64,000 bases of DNA, from contig NC_044568.1 in the NCBI RefSeq assembly GCF_007565055.1, forward strand, positions 41,919,656-41,983,655, written 5' to 3'. Shown piece after piece: positions 42,901-55,332 of this stretch. Within the stretch, counting starts at the first letter, position 1. Every line of letters begins with the position of its first letter. The notes beneath the pieces are model-generated. The model searched no databases. It was not told the DNA's origin and was given only the letters and a program-made list of their open reading frames with translations. The stretch comes from Rhinopithecus roxellana (taxonomy: Eukaryota; Chordata; Mammalia; Primates; Cercopithecidae). The translations under genes were made by a program, and so were the position numbers.

Positions 42901-43738
42901 GCCACAGAGCCCAGAAAACGTGAGGCTGGAAAGCTGGCCAGCTTCTCCCTGAGCCAGGGGTCTGGATAGGCCTGAACTGCATCAGCCATACCCTCTGAAG
43001 AGATCTAAGGGAAAGCCAAGAGGTGTGTGGGGGTAGAGAGAGAGAGTGTGTGTGTTGGTAATGGGGAGATGGTGCTCTCTCTTGCCTGGGCCCCATCCAG
43101 ACTCCTGGGAAAACTGTGACTCAGGAATGTGCTCTTCTAGCCCTGGGGGAAAGATGGAGAGGCAGTAAAAGGCAGAAACCAGACAGGCCCTAACATGGTC
43201 TCCCTCCTCTCTGCCTCACTGGGACCCTTCCCGCATCAGCCCAAGCACACCTCACAGGTAGTACAAGTGGCCTCTGCAGAAGCAGGAGGGAGTTGCTCCT
43301 TGGAGGGCAGGCAGGCCCCCACCCCAGCTGCATGAAGGTCTTGCAGGGACACCAGTGCACCTGTGTCCTGACTCCTGGGCTGCACTCCCTCTGGGTGACT
43401 TGGGCAAGCCTTGGCCCTTCTTGGCACTTCTGTTTTCTTTGATCATGATCCAGACCTTGACCTCCAGGCCCTTCCTTTCTGAGGTCACCCAGCTACCTCT
43501 AGGATTGCCACGCCAACCTCCTCCTTCCTCATGCTGAACGTGAGCCCAGTTGGCTGTTCTCAGGGCTCGGAGGAGGCCCTGCCTAACCCTCAGCCCCTCT
43601 ATTTTCCAGCCTGGGTCTGTACCAGCCTCACTGTGCCTTGCTTCAGTTGGGGACTAAGTTAGTGCCTGTTACTTAGCCCTGCACTCCTGATCCTGAAACT
43701 CACTACCAAGATACTCTCCTGCTCAAAAGCCAGTGGTG

Positions 43739-44046
43739 AGGCTGGGTGCGGTGACTCAGACCTGTAATCCCAGCACTTTGGGAGGCAGAAGCAGGTGGAT
43801 CACTTAAGGCTAGGAGTTTGAGACCAGCCTGGGCAACATGGCGAAACCCCGTCTCTACTAAAAATACAAAAATTAGCTGGGCGTGGCGGCACACACTTGT
43901 AATCCTAGGTACTCGGGAGACTGAGGTACAACAACCGCTTAAACCCAGGAGGTGGAGGTTACAGTGAGCCGAGATCACACCACTGCATTCCAGGTTGGGC
44001 AACAGAGACTCCGTCTCAAAAACAAAACAAACCAACCAACCAACCA
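43739..44046 (+). mobile_element. Alu with (ACCA)n tail
   Basis: Flanks GCCAGTGGTGA and ACCAGTGGTGG; tail AACCAACCAACCAACC. Confidence 0.92.
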
Positions 44047-44520
44047 GTGGTGGCTTCCTATTACCTTCACAGTCTAACCCCATCCAACTTCCACCACCAC
44101 CCAGTCTGATTGTGCTTGCCATATTAATACCCACCTCCCTTCTCCGTCCCAGCTGTGGTCCCACACACGTACCTGGGAAGCCCTCCAGCTCCTCTCCACC
44201 CATCAGGGCTCCACTGGATCCTGCCTCCTCCAGGAAAGCTTCTCTGCCTCCCGCTCCTCTGCAAAACACTCTGGATGCTTCAGTGGTAGGAAGCCTGCCA
44301 GTCTTCTCTCAGGCCCCCAGGCAGGGAAGAGGCCACATACCATCCCAGTAAAGTGTCTCCTCATATGGGGGCTACTTACCCTGGTGAGCTGCAAGAAGAC
44401 TGTAGGTGGGACCCCAACAGGACTTCAGATAAACTGAGTTACACTGCAAAAAATGTCATTTACACGTCTTTCTCAATCTTGGTTGTGTCCAGCAGAAGCC
44501 TCAGCTTAGGGCTAAACTGT

Positions 44521-44836
44521 TTCTTTTGTTTTTTGTTTGTTTGTGTGTTTGTTTGAGACAGAGTCTCACTCTATCGACAGGCTGGAGTGCAGTGGTTCAA
44601 TCTCGGCTCTCTGCAGCCTCTGCTCCCGGGTTCAAGCAATTCTCCTGCCTCAGCCTCCCAAGTAGCTGGGACTGCAGACGCATGCCACCACACCCAGCTA
44701 ATTTTTGTACTTTTAGTAGAGACAGGGGTTCACCAAGTTGGCCAGGATGGTCTCCATCTCTTGACAAGTCAAGTGATCTGCTCACCTTTGTCTCCCAAAG
44801 TGCTGGGATTATAGGTGTGAGCCACCGCACTCAGCC
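44521..44836 (-). mobile_element. Alu
   Basis: Target duplication AGGGCTAAACTGTTT at both ends. Confidence 0.93.
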
Positions 44837-44962
44837 GAGGGCTAAACTGTTTTAACCCCTCTCTCACGCAGACTAGGTCCCTTATTTTTCCCCATTTTTC
44901 AATCTTTTATTAGACATCAAAACAGGATGTCTGACTTCTAAATGCTTTATTATGGTAAGAAA

Positions 44963-44998
44963 TATATATATATATATACACACACACATACATATATG
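44963..44998. repeat. (TA)n/(CA)n microsatellite
   Basis: ATATATATATATATA followed by CACACACA and CATATATG, within an L1-like stretch. Confidence 0.85.
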
Positions 44999-45039
44999 TA
45001 ACAAAAGTTACCATTTTAAGCATTTTTAAGTGTAGATTC

Positions 45040-45175
45040 AGGCCAGGTGGGGTGGCTCATGCCTATAATCCCAACACTTTGGACAAAGCCCTAGTGGTAG
45101 GACTACTTGAGCCCAGGAGTTCAAGACCAGCCTGGGAAACATAGCAGACCCTGACTGTACAAAAAAAAAAAAGAA
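45040..45175 (+). mobile_element. Alu left arm inside the L1 fragment
   Basis: CAGGCCAGGTGGGGTGGCTC to a short poly-A; right arm absent. Confidence 0.8.
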
Positions 45176-46129
45176 AAGTGTACACTGCAATGGTATTATG
45201 TACCTTCACACTGTCATGCAAACATCACCACATCCCATGTCCAAAACATTTTTCATATTCTCAAACTGAAACTCCATACCCATGAAACAGAACTTCCCGT
45301 TTTCTACTCCCCCAAGCCCTTGGCAGCTACCGTTCTATTTTCTGTCTCTTGAATTTGACCAATCTAAGTACCTCATCTTAGTAGAATCACAGTCTTTGCC
45401 CTTGTGTGACTGGCTCATTTCATTTAGCACGATGTCTTCAAGGTTGCTCCGTGTTGTAGTGTGTCAGACTCTCATTCCTTTTAAAGGTTGAATCACATTC
45501 CACTATGTGTATAATACATATTACATTTTGTTCATTCATCTGTTGATGGACACTTGAGTTACTTTCACCTTTCAGCTATTGTGATCAATGCTGCAATGAA
45601 CATGGGTGTAGAAATGATGCCCCTTCTTAACAAAGAGAACATTTCTAGCTAGACTTTACTAATGTTGTTTTATTTGCATGCTATTTATTGTTGTGATTTT
45701 CTTCTACTTCTGGCAAATTATACAAATTTTCTATTTACCTAGCTATATGAAATAGCCTTTAAGATACATGTAGATCCTCCACATGTAGATTCCACAGTGG
45801 AATGATTTAAAGAAAAATGCTAAGTAAATAAGGGCACAAGTGTCATTTGTTAGTGGCAAAAAGTGGTGGCAGTGATACAGGAAGAGAACTGCTGAAGTGT
45901 GGAAAATATTGATACATGCCTCAAAAACCTGACTGTCCTGAGTTGAGAGGAGTGGGACAGGCTGCCAGAGAGAAACCCTACCGAGACCACTGGGGAGGCT
46001 GATGCCAGATCAACCTTGCATTCAGAGAGGCACCTGGAGGTGTTGTTCTAGAAAGAGAACTACAGTAAAATTGAAACAGTCAGATCTGGGATCCAACATC
46101 TCACAGGGAGACCCTGGGCCAGTTACTTG

Positions 46130-46329
46130 AGATGATCCTCTGGCCTCTGCCTCCAAGTTAGCTGGGACTACAGGTGCGTACCACCACACCTGTCTAAACT
46201 TTTCATCTTTTTGTAGAGACAGGGTGTCCCTATGTTGCCCACGCTGGTCTTCAACTCCAGGCCTCAGGCGATCCTCCTGCTTCGGCTTCCCAAAGCACCG
46301 GATTACAAGTGTGAGCCACCGTGCCCAGC
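46130..46329 (-). mobile_element. Partial Alu (old)
   Basis: From GATGATCCTCTGGCCTC to GTGCCCAGCCC; lacks the 3' end. Confidence 0.8.
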
Positions 46330-46654
46330 CCAGTCACTTCTGATCTTCACTTTTCTCATTATGACAGGGTGGTAATAACACCCAGCCCCTAGGTAACTAA
46401 GATAACATCATGGGAGCTGCCAAAACCTGTGGCCAGCACCTACCTTGGTTCTACGATCGGGTGGGTCACGTCACCCCACCCTAGCCCCTGCAAAAGACAC
46501 CCTCAGGACAATATTTATTGCTTCTCCCTAAGGAGAGAAGGCCTGATAGTGATGAGGTTATAGCTAGAGTTCAGGTGCACCATCAACTCAGTCTCCACCA
46601 CCTTCTCCAGCCCCGTTTCCACCTCCAAAAACTCTGGGCAAGACCTCTGGGCTC

Positions 46655-46770
46655 TTGACCCAAGGCTGTTACTGACTGTAGGACCCTGTGCAAGTCTGAG
46701 CCAAGAGCCTCTCTGAGCCTTCACTTCCCCAGCTGTAAAATGTGGATGCCCTTGTCCTCTGAGTACTCAG
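46655..46770 (-). repeat. MIR fragment
   Basis: GTGCAAGTCTGAGCCAAG, then CTTCACTTCCCCAGCTG and TAAAATGTGGATGCC in reverse MIR order. Confidence 0.65.
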
Positions 46771-47439
46771 ACTGCATACATCCTCTATCTGTCTCTGGCT
46801 GGTGAACAGACGCTGTCAACATTCAGCCATGCAGAACAAATACAAAGCAAATGAATCGACAAGTGAAACTACCAGTCTTGCAAAGTGTGGGATTTCATGA
46901 AGTTGGTGGAAGCAATGCAGGAGAAATGGAACAGCTGCTGCCCACAGAGAAAGGGAACGTCTGCAAGGGAAGTGACCCAGACCTGAAAAAAACCACTGGA
47001 CTATCAAAGGATTCAGAGTGATCCTAGAGTTTGAGGAAGCTTTCAAATATTTTTGCAAAAATGACTCTCTTACTGCAAAAACCAAATCAGAAGGGAAGGA
47101 TGCTACATACTCAACTACTACAAGAAAAAAGACTTCCAGTGTTAATATTTGATTCATTCCTGGTTCATTCTAAGGCGTGTGTGGTTGCAATCATAATCTA
47201 AACTCTGTTAATTATGGGGTAAAACTAACTTATCTTTGTAATATTTAGCTTCTTTTTCTAGGTAAAATCCCAATCAGGCTGGCTTTTCTCCACCGTCTTG
47301 GTGAATTTTTGGTCTTCTTTTAAATAGATTCATCTCGGGGGCCTTCCAGGGTACAGGATGTGGTGGGGAGTCCTCCAGACGCCTGTCCCCGCTTTCCAGC
47401 CAAGATCACAAACACCCTACCCCAAAACATACGGGCGCC

Positions 47440-48680
47440 CACGAAGGTGCATTACCGTAATTCCCCAGGGCCTGCCAACCACCATCGCAATGCGAAGAAA
47501 AGTCTCTGCCCGCCGGGCCGAGCGCTCCCGGCGCCCCCCACCTCTTAAGCGCGAGGCTGCTTTCGTCAACCCTTTTGTTGTACAGAAGGAGAAACTGAGG
47601 CCCGATGGGCACAGACTTGTTGGCCCACGTCCACTCGGTGACAGAGCTGGCCCAGGGAAGAATGGAAGTAACAACAGTGAAGACTTGGTAAGCTCGCTCC
47701 ACGTGCCGAGCCGGGACCCGCGGTGCCCGTTTCTGCGGGGGGCGCCTCGTACCTAGTTGGCGCTGAGGAAACCTGAACCAAGAAAGCCGAGCCCCCCCAC
47801 TCTCGGCCCCTCACGGGGGTGGGGCCTCCATCGGGGTCCGGCCAGCTTTGCAGCAGAGCCCACCGCCCCGGCCCGCACCCCTCGCCCCGAAGTTAGGCTG
47901 GAGCCCCCATCCCAGCAGCTCGGCGGGCCGGGGTCACAGCGGGGCCGCAGCCTGCGACCGCCTCGGGGGCCCCGCCGCTCCCCCTGCTTCCCCTCCCCCC
48001 AGGAGGGAGGAGGAGACTCCGCGGCCCTCCCTCGGCCCCTCCAGCGGCGGTCGCCGCTGCACTGTGCCCGCTCCACCCAGCCACGGCGGCTCGGACGTCC
48101 GGAACCCGCAGGTCTCGGCCCGAGGTAAGCGGGGGCGGCAGGGCGGGGGCGGCAGGCCACGGCGGCCCGGGAACTTGCTCCAGGCCGCGCGCCTTCCGCG
48201 GGAAAGAAGGGGTTAAGTTGTGGGGTGTGCTGGAGGAGCAGACACAGTCGGGGCGCCCGCGGCAACCCCCGAACTCAGAGCAGAACTTTCTAGACCCCTC
48301 CTCGGACTCCCTCACCCCCTGGAACCCCAGGTCTCCAGTGGGGAGGGGCCGCGGGGAGATGGGGGAGGGGAGGCGCCTCCGGAATCCCGCGGCCAGGGCC
48401 GGACGGGAGGGGGCGGCGGGCGGGGACGGAATTTGGAACTCTCCCGGGGGACCCAACGTGGTCGCCATGGCGAATGCGGGATGGACGGGCAGCACTGACC
48501 AATCAGAACACGGTGCCCTGCCCAGAGCCGCGGCGGCTGCCAATGGGGGCCTTGCGGTGGGGTGGGCGGGACCGCGCCGCACGGGCCGGGAACCACCTCC
48601 ACCCTCCGCCCGCCGCTAGGGGGAGTGGGGCGGCTAGCAGGGCCGGCGTCCTAGGAGGGGGCGACTAAGTGAGGACTAAG
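47440..48680. promoter_or_regulatory. CCDC102A: CpG-island promoter of CCDC102A
   Basis: The most GC- and CpG-rich part of the intergenic stretch, with GC boxes near 48130-48160 and CCAAT motifs near 48498 and 48539, and no TATA box. It sits upstream of the CCDC102A coding exons and contains a strong plus-strand donor (GAG/GTAAGC at 48124/48125). Many long open frames on both strands are a by-product of base composition. Transcription start sites cannot be fixed from sequence. Part of 47560-47680 looks like a MIR remnant. Confidence 0.8.
48000..48124 (+). other. CCDC102A: CCDC102A noncoding exon 1 (3' end placed, 5' end unknown)
   Basis: The donor CCCGAG/GTAAGC at 48124 is the best in the CpG island and would join the acceptor CCCGCAG at 55332 to give the 5' UTR. 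The start given is nominal. A second, weaker possible donor (ACTAA/GTGAGG near 48669) could define an alternative first exon. Confidence 0.5.
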
Positions 48681-48829
48681 GCGACACAGGGCTGGGTCTT
48701 CAGTTTCTCTACCTTAAGTGGGGGTGGTGTCTACCTCCCCACCCCCGCTCTGTCAGGGCTTTTGTGGGGGTTGGATTGATTTGGGTTGGCGAGGTCTGCC
48801 CACCTGTTAAGAGTGTTCAGGAATCTTTT

Positions 48830-48925
48830 TAGTGCCTCTCCCCATCCTGTAGGTAGGCAAACTGAGGCCCAGAGAGGGCAGAGACTTGCAGATATCACAC
48901 AGCATATCAGTGACGGAGCTGGGAC
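48830..48925 (+). repeat. MIR fragment
   Basis: GGCAAACTGAGGCCCAGAG, ATCACACAGCATATCAGTG, GACGGAGCTGGGACTAG. Confidence 0.75.
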
Positions 48926-50029
48926 TAGTGGGATGTCTGCTGTACAAGAGTGACAAGTTCACGGTGTTGCCGAGAGGGCTGGGGCTGGGGTCGGGGTTGG
49001 CTCCCGTGAAGATTCACCCCGCCATCCAGCTGTGCGTATCCACTTCGCCTGATGCCTGCTGACCCCATCGTGTAGGTGCTCTGTGTAGGTGGGCACTGTG
49101 CCCCTCGTCGTGTAGGACCCACATCGTGTAGGTGGGCACTGTGCCCCTCAGGTGGTCAAGACCCAGGAGAGGAAGCATCCCGTCTCCAGCTCCCTACCCT
49201 GGCCTTTCTGCTGGTCTACGGTGTGGACACAGACACGTAGCTGTACCTCTGGGCCTCAGTTGGTCCATCTGTAAAGAAAGGAGTTCAAATCAGTGATTCA
49301 GGCTGTCTCTGTGGCTCCTCAGTCTAAGATGGGGGTACCTGGGAACAGACCAGGGGTGCCTATCCCCGGGCTCAGGTCCAGCCTGGAGGCCTAGCCCCCA
49401 TCCCTTCCTTCCCCACCAGCCAGCTCCCCCAAGAGGTCCTGCAGCTGGAGCCTGGGCAGCAGGTCACAGGGACAGGTGCCCGCAGTCTGTGGGCTGACCA
49501 GCCTTGGGCCCTGCACTTATTCAATCAGGCTGTCCTCTGTGGTTTCCCACTGGGCTCTGCTTTCTGTCCGCAGCCAGGCCTGTGGCCATGGGCTTGTCCC
49601 AGGGCCCTACCTGAAAGGCCCTGGGAGGATCTACAGGGTTTCAGACCTGGGGGAAGGGGTTGGGCCACTGGGCTTCCCATCCCTTCAGCTGGCCCCTGTC
49701 CAGGCCTTGGCATTACTCATTCTTCTCACTGGATATGGAGAAACCCATCCAAACATTCCGAGGACAAAACACAACGTTGTTTCCCTCTGGGTCAATTAGG
49801 CTTCCCCAGGTAAAAGGTGGGACAGCTGACCTGGCGGTGAGATGACCTCTTACTCCGACCATGGCCACAGACAGGCTCAGATACCTACCTGTCTCAGAGC
49901 CTGGCCACAGACTGACTCCTGATCCTTAGGATGACTCAACCTTCCCAAACTCTGCATGGTCACAAGGGTACCCCTAAGAGTGGTACTACCTTCTTAGGGG
50001 TACCTTCCATCCATCATGCATCTGCTGTA

Positions 50030-50240
50030 TGCTGGGCCCTGTGCTGATGCCCTCACTTGTGGACTTCAAAGTGAGGCCTTTGCTGTAGAACAGGAAGGTG
50101 CCTGATGCTTTGGGAGCATACTCTGTGCAGAGGTTAGAGAAGGCTTCCCAGGGGAGGGGACACTGGAGGTGGGTTTTGAAGGATGTGTAGGAGTTTGCTG
50201 ATGAAGGAAGGAGAGATATTCCAGACAAGTTCACAAGCAA
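50030..50240 (-). repeat. L2-like remnant
   Basis: GAAGGCTTCCCAGGGGAGG, GTTTTGAAGGATGTGTAGGAG, GATATTCCAGACAAG. Confidence 0.45.
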
Positions 50241-50985
50241 CAGGAACCACTGGTCACTTTCTGTGGGCAGGGCTGATGAGGGCCTAGCCTGGAGCAAGTG
50301 TCAGACCAAAATATTCCTGTTTCTGTCCTGGAGTGAGCTACCAGTGAGCACAGCTGTGGGGCTGGGGTTCAGGAGCCCTGGTTCCTACTCAGCTCTGCTG
50401 CCCAGCTAAGGGGATGTAAGGTCATAATTCAGTCTTCTGCTCTCCAGCCCACCAGCTAGCATTAATCAGTTAGTATCTGTGGGGCCTGTCCTAGAAGCTC
50501 TAAGTGGCACAAGTGTCCCATCTGGATGGGGGAAGCCTGTACTGCCAGGAGATGGCAGCTGGCGAGGCCTGGCTGTGGGAGGTTGTAGGGCTGTGCTCCC
50601 CAGGTTGGGGGGTGGTTGGGGAGATCAAGGCATTTCCTGGAGTTGGTGGCAGCTGAACTTGAAGATGGGTGGGGGTTCTGGAGTCTGGGACAGGGGCATT
50701 TGGAATACAAACGCAGAGACTTAAAGCAGTAATAGACCCGTCTGGCTGTTGGGAGGCAGGACAAGAGAGGGTGGGATAGGAAAGGCTCCCTGGGACCTGT
50801 GGTGGCTGGTCCCACTGTGACCTGCCCCTTGGTGGAGCAGTGATGCCAAGGGAACAGGAGGCCCCACCCCACACACATACATACCTCATGGGAAGAGGGC
50901 ACTGAGCCTGCTGGAAGAGGTGGGCAGGGCAGCTGGGGCATCTCCATGACTGTGAGCCATGCTCTGTGCTGCCGCTGCCCCTCAG

Positions 50986-51230
50986 TGAGTGTGTGCGTTA
51001 CTGGGGCTGTGTGTGAGTGTGAGTGTGCACGTGTTACTGGGGCTGCATGTGAGTGTGTGCATTACCGGGGCTATGTGTGTGTGAGCGTGCGGGTCCCTGG
51101 GGCCATGTGTGAGTGTGAGCGTTACTGGGGCTGTGTGTGAATGCGGGTCCCCAGGGCTGTGTGTGTGAGTGTGTGCGTTACTGGGGCTGTATGTGAGTGT
51201 GTGTCCCCAGGGCTGTGCTGTATGAGTGGG
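50986..51230. repeat. GT-rich minisatellite
   Basis: Units of about 30-40 bp on the theme GTGAGTGTGTGCGTTACTGG plus GGCTGTGT, about seven copies with variants (GGTCCCTGGGGC, CCCCAGGGC). It lies in CCDC102A intron 1. Confidence 0.85.
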
Positions 51231-51859
51231 GAGGGATGGGGGGAGGTGTTGCTAGCCAGGGTCTGGCTGCCCTTGGGTCTATGTGGGAGTGCAGGATTCC
51301 TGGTGTGCTGGGGGCGGGGTTGGCTTCTCCAGAAAACTCCTGAGGACCCTGACCCCACCCCTTCCCACACACCCGCTCCAGGGGACCCTGGGCCTGAAGT
51401 ACAAAGGTGGGAGTGCTGTTGCAAAACTTCCCTGCCCTGCTGTGCCTCTTTCTCCTCCTTTCTCCTAGAAGGGGGCCTGGCCAGGACGCAGATCCCCCAT
51501 CTCTGCCTTTAGCATGGGTGCCTGGAAGCCATTAGGGGCCTGGGTGGTGCCTGCCCTGGCCCTGCGCAACAGGCTTGGATTCCTGGAAGGAGCCGGTGGC
51601 CCTCTCCGGGCCAAGCCCTGTGCCAGGCCTGGCAGCTCCCAGAGGCAGGGACGATGTGGCAATGACCCCCTCCCTGCCAGGCTCCTAGTTCAGGGGCTGC
51701 GGGAAGGGCCCAGCCAACAGGGCCCAGGCCCCCATACCCAGCACAGCTGCTGGCTGGCACTTGAGTTTCCTCCTCCTCCTCCTCCCTTCCCCCGAAGCCT
51801 CTCACATTGTTTTTCTTTTCCAAGAGCTTCTCTAGGTGGAGCTAGGCCAGGAAAATGAG

Positions 51860-52110
51860 GAGTGTGTGTGTCTGCATGTGTGTGTGTGTGTGTATCTGCT
51901 TCTCTTGGGGATAAGCATGTCTCCTTGCATGTCCTTGTACCTGTGTGTCAGTGTGCTGGCATGTGTGTGTCTTCAGGTGTGTCTGTGTCTACAGGCGAAT
52001 GTCTCTCCATGCACCCGTGTAGTTGTGTGTGCCTGTCGGTCCATCTGAGCATATGTGTGTCTGCCCCTGGGTCTTTGCATCTGTGCATGGGATTGCATGT
52101 CTGTGTGTGC
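51860..52110. repeat. TG-rich degenerate tract
   Basis: Runs of TGTGTG separated by CTGCAT, TCTCCT and CCTG words. It looks like a decayed microsatellite with no regular unit. Confidence 0.6.
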
Positions 52111-52666
52111 ACAGATGTTTGTGAACATACACAGGCATCAAGGCCAGCGAGCTCACTGCACAGGTGGAGAGACTGAGTCACAGAGGCACAGGCTGCTAGG
52201 GATCTCCCTGGGTGTCAGTGCCTGGATCTGTATGGCTGTATCTGGGTGCGTGACACAGATGTTATCAGGGTCAGGATGTACACGTTGTGTTTATGGAACT
52301 GTGGGTAGTAAGAAAGCAATACTCAAATACCCCAAACAATTAAAATGCAACTTCTCAGCTCCACACCTACCAAACATGACTCTCTCAGGTATGGGGCCAA
52401 GTGTCCGGGTGAGTTTGAAGGATACCCTGATGAAGCAGTGGTCTCTCGCACACGTCTTCCCTTCTACACATAGGGAAACTGAAGCCCAGAAAGGGACAGT
52501 GGCTTACATGAGGTTGGTGTCAGAGCTGGGCCTAGACCTCATGCATGGTAAAGGCAGACAGACAATAAACGAACAGCAAATGGCCTAGAGAAATGCAGTG
52601 GGGTCTCTGAGCAGCACGGAGGAACCTTGACAAAAGGTCATGAATTTTTAAAAATACTGCTCCACG

Positions 52667-52772
52667 AATGGCGTGAACCCGGGAGGCGGAGCTTGCAGTG
52701 AGCCGAGATCACGCCACTGCACTCCAGCCTGGGCGACAGAGCCAGACTCCGTCTCAAAAAAAAAAAAAAAAA
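52667..52772 (+). mobile_element. 5'-truncated Alu
   Basis: Only the last part of the right arm, from about AATGGCGTGAACCCGGG to poly-A, flanked by AATACTGCTCCACG and AATATTGCTCCACG. A primary truncated insertion. Confidence 0.92.
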
Positions 52773-52879
52773 TATTGCTCCACGTCGTGGTGTAAATCTC
52801 CAATGCCTGGCTCCACAGTTGAAGGTAAGAGCAGGCAAAGCAGTGGAGGGAACAGGGTTGGCGTTTGCTGGGACAGTCC

Positions 52880-54000
52880 ACAACAGGAGGGGCCTAGGGC
52901 ATGGAGGGTGCTGGCAAGGGAGAGATTAGGAGCACAGAAGGTGAGCTGGGAAGGAGAGGGACATGGGGGGTGGGCAGTGCAGTGGTGGGTTCAGTGGCTT
53001 GTGGCTCCTTGCTGGGATTGGAGAGTATTTGGAGTTGAATCCTAGGAGTAAGCTTAGAATTGAGGCTAGGGAGGAATCGGTATTGGTAATGACACAAGGG
53101 GTGACCACCAGAGTGGTCAGGTTCTTATAAGCAACTCTGGCTGTTGCTTTTGAGAACGGATTTGAAGGAGGCAAAAGTGCATGATGGGCAGGGAGGTGGG
53201 TGTGGGTACTGTTGCCCAGGTGAGTGAAGGTGGTGTGGACCCTGACAGGTTAGTGACTGTGGACAAAGAAGGTGGATGGAAGGTAGTTGCAAGGCAGACA
53301 GACTGACAAGGTTTGGCGGTGGGTGGGGGAGGAGAGAAGGCAGATTTCAGGGGCCCCCACAGCTGTAAGGAGTGAGGAAGTGCCTTCTCCTGGAGGAGCA
53401 CACAGAAGGAGCTGGTCACGGGGGGAATGGAGGCAGCAAGTTCCATTTTGACCAAGACGAGCCTGAGTCATCTATCAGGCATCTGGATGGAGGTATGGCA
53501 GGCTCTGAGGGCAACTTGGGCTGGAGAGAACTTGGGGTTGAGGACATAGCGAAATGGCTCGGGCAGGGATAGCGTGAGAGGAGAAGGGGGCCCAGGCTGG
53601 ATGACAGCAGCACTCGAGGGTTAAGCCCAGGGGGTCCACCTGGGAGGCTGATGAGCAGCTGGAGAGGAGGGGGGAAACCTGGAGAGGAAGGCGTGGAAGC
53701 AAGTGAGGCAGGGAAGCAGGTGGCATGGTAGGTCCACAGGGGACACCGTCACAGGGGACTGGAGACCAGCCTGCCATAGGTGGCTGGGTGACAGAGCGCC
53801 AAGGAGGTAGATGGAGTGGAGACAGTAACTGTGGACCATTTTGGAAGGGCCTTAAAAGGGAGGAGCCGGGGGAGGGGAGAAGAAGGTGTCAGGAGACACT
53901 TCAGCAGGGGTAAGGCCCCTGGAGAGGACATCACTGGCTAGGGTGGGACAGGCAGGAGGGGGGCCTTCGGCTCAAGGAGAACCCTTCTGTCCTCTCAGGG
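52880..54000 (-). repeat. L2-like remnant, long
   Basis: Purine-rich plus strand with words such as GGAGACAGTAACTGTGGACC and GGAGAGAAGGCAGATTTCAG, in an order compatible with antisense L2. It has no usable open frame. Confidence 0.4.
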
Positions 54001-55332
54001 GCAGAGAGGAGGGGGCCGTGGGGCTTGACAGCTTCCTTTTTCACTGCAAACCATGACGTTAGATCATCTGCCAAGAATGAGGTGGGTTAGAGATTGGAAG
54101 AGGGTGGAGAGGGCACACAGAGGGCTGCCAGGCAGCCTTGGGGACAGCCAGTGCTGAGAGTCCCACCGACAGTGCACTGATCACTCAGAAAGGGTGGGTC
54201 TTAGGGGCAGGTGTGAAGATCTGTGGACCAGGGCTCTCTGCCTAATGGGGATGGAAAGGTGTGATGTCCCAAGGGGCTATTGGTGGGTGGCAGTCAGCAG
54301 AGGCCACAATGGAGGGAGACTGGGTCAGACTGGGGACAGAGAAGGACATGCCTCTCATTTATTTTAAGGCAGACGCATGGCCCATACATGGCAGAGCCCA
54401 TTGCTGAGCGATGGGGAGGCTGAAGTGAGACACAGAGAAGAAGAGAGATGTTTGCAGTGAGTCAGGGTGTCAGGGAGGGGTGGTTCCGGCAGAGAAGGGG
54501 AGGGAACATCCTGCTGTACTCTCAGAAGCCCCTGCCATCTGAGGACTGGTTTATTTCCATCATCATACCCAGCGCGTGCATTCATTCAGCAAATCCTTAC
54601 TAGAGTTTGAATTTGGACTCAGATACCATAAATGGAGGTAATCATTTTCCTCACCTCCACTCTTTAAGGAATAAATGAGATCGTTCACCTAAAGCCCTGG
54701 GCACAATGCCTGGCTTGTGGCCTGCCCTCCACAAATATCATTGTCATCGTGTTGGGACTAAAACAGTGGCCACGACCCAGTCCCGGACCACAGCAAACTC
54801 TCACAGCCTTGGGTTAAGGGTACAGAGCAGACACATAAATGACAGGGTAAGTTAGTGCAGTGATGGAGACACATAAGGGGCTGATGGACCTGGCCTGAGG
54901 TGCTCCCGGAGGGCTTCCAGGAGGAGGTGATATCTCAGAAGAATTTTAAAGATAAGAAGAGTTAGCCCAGTGCAGGAAGAGGCAGGGAGCGGACTCCTGG
55001 CACCAGCCCAGTGCCCCTGCGTGGGTCCCGTGCGGAAGTGGGATAGTAGTATAGTGTAAGCCATCAGTGTGCGAGATGGGACCTGGATGATAAAGAACAG
55101 ATCAAGGTTTCAGGTCAGCACCGCTAGGTGAAGGGATTGGAACGGGAGTCTGGAGGCCACTGAGGAGGCCTTTACGGGCCCTTGCTCCACCAATCCTGCC
55201 TCATTGGGACTCTCCTGGAACAGAACTCACTCCTCCCACCTTGGCCGTTCTGTTCTCTCCGCCTGGCCCTTAGCGCGGCTGATCTTCCAGACTGACGGTG
55301 GTCAGTCCAATAACGGTTGCGTTCTCCCGCAG

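Larger units (their letters stand above)
40043..43738. other. Low-repeat, GC-moderate stretch between the two genes
   Basis: Apart from one Alu and several MIR pieces, this is mostly non-repetitive sequence in an Alu-rich region. It lies where the human pair has the ADGRG5 promoter and first exon, so regulatory elements are plausible. I see no CpG island, and only the candidate exon at 42111-42177. Confidence 0.4.
44930..45640 (-). mobile_element. L1 fragment, interrupted by an Alu left arm
   Basis: CATCTGTTGATGGACACTTG and GTGATCAATGCTGCAATG are the reverse complement of the L1 ORF2 3' region. It contains the TA/CA microsatellite and an Alu monomer at 45040-45175. Confidence 0.65.
45641..47439. 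other. Intergenic stretch left of the CCDC102A CpG island
   Basis: Holds a partial Alu and a MIR. 46800-47160 is AT-rich and may be a decayed transposon of unknown family; nothing else recognised. Confidence 0.4.
48125..55332 (+). other. CCDC102A: CCDC102A intron 1
   Basis: About 7.2 kb and relatively Alu-poor: one 5'-truncated Alu at 52667. It contains MIR pieces, antisense L2-like stretches, a GT-rich minisatellite (50986-51230) and a TG-rich tract (51860-52110). No exon-like element was recognised. Confidence 0.6.

Noticed and set aside
46816..47157. A 113-codon minus-strand frame
   Set aside because: AT-rich unassigned DNA with no recognisable domain or splice context.
47757..48619. Several 100-230 codon frames on both strands in the CpG island
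   Set aside because: Explained by high GC and lack of stop codons; mutually overlapping and without homology I can recognise.
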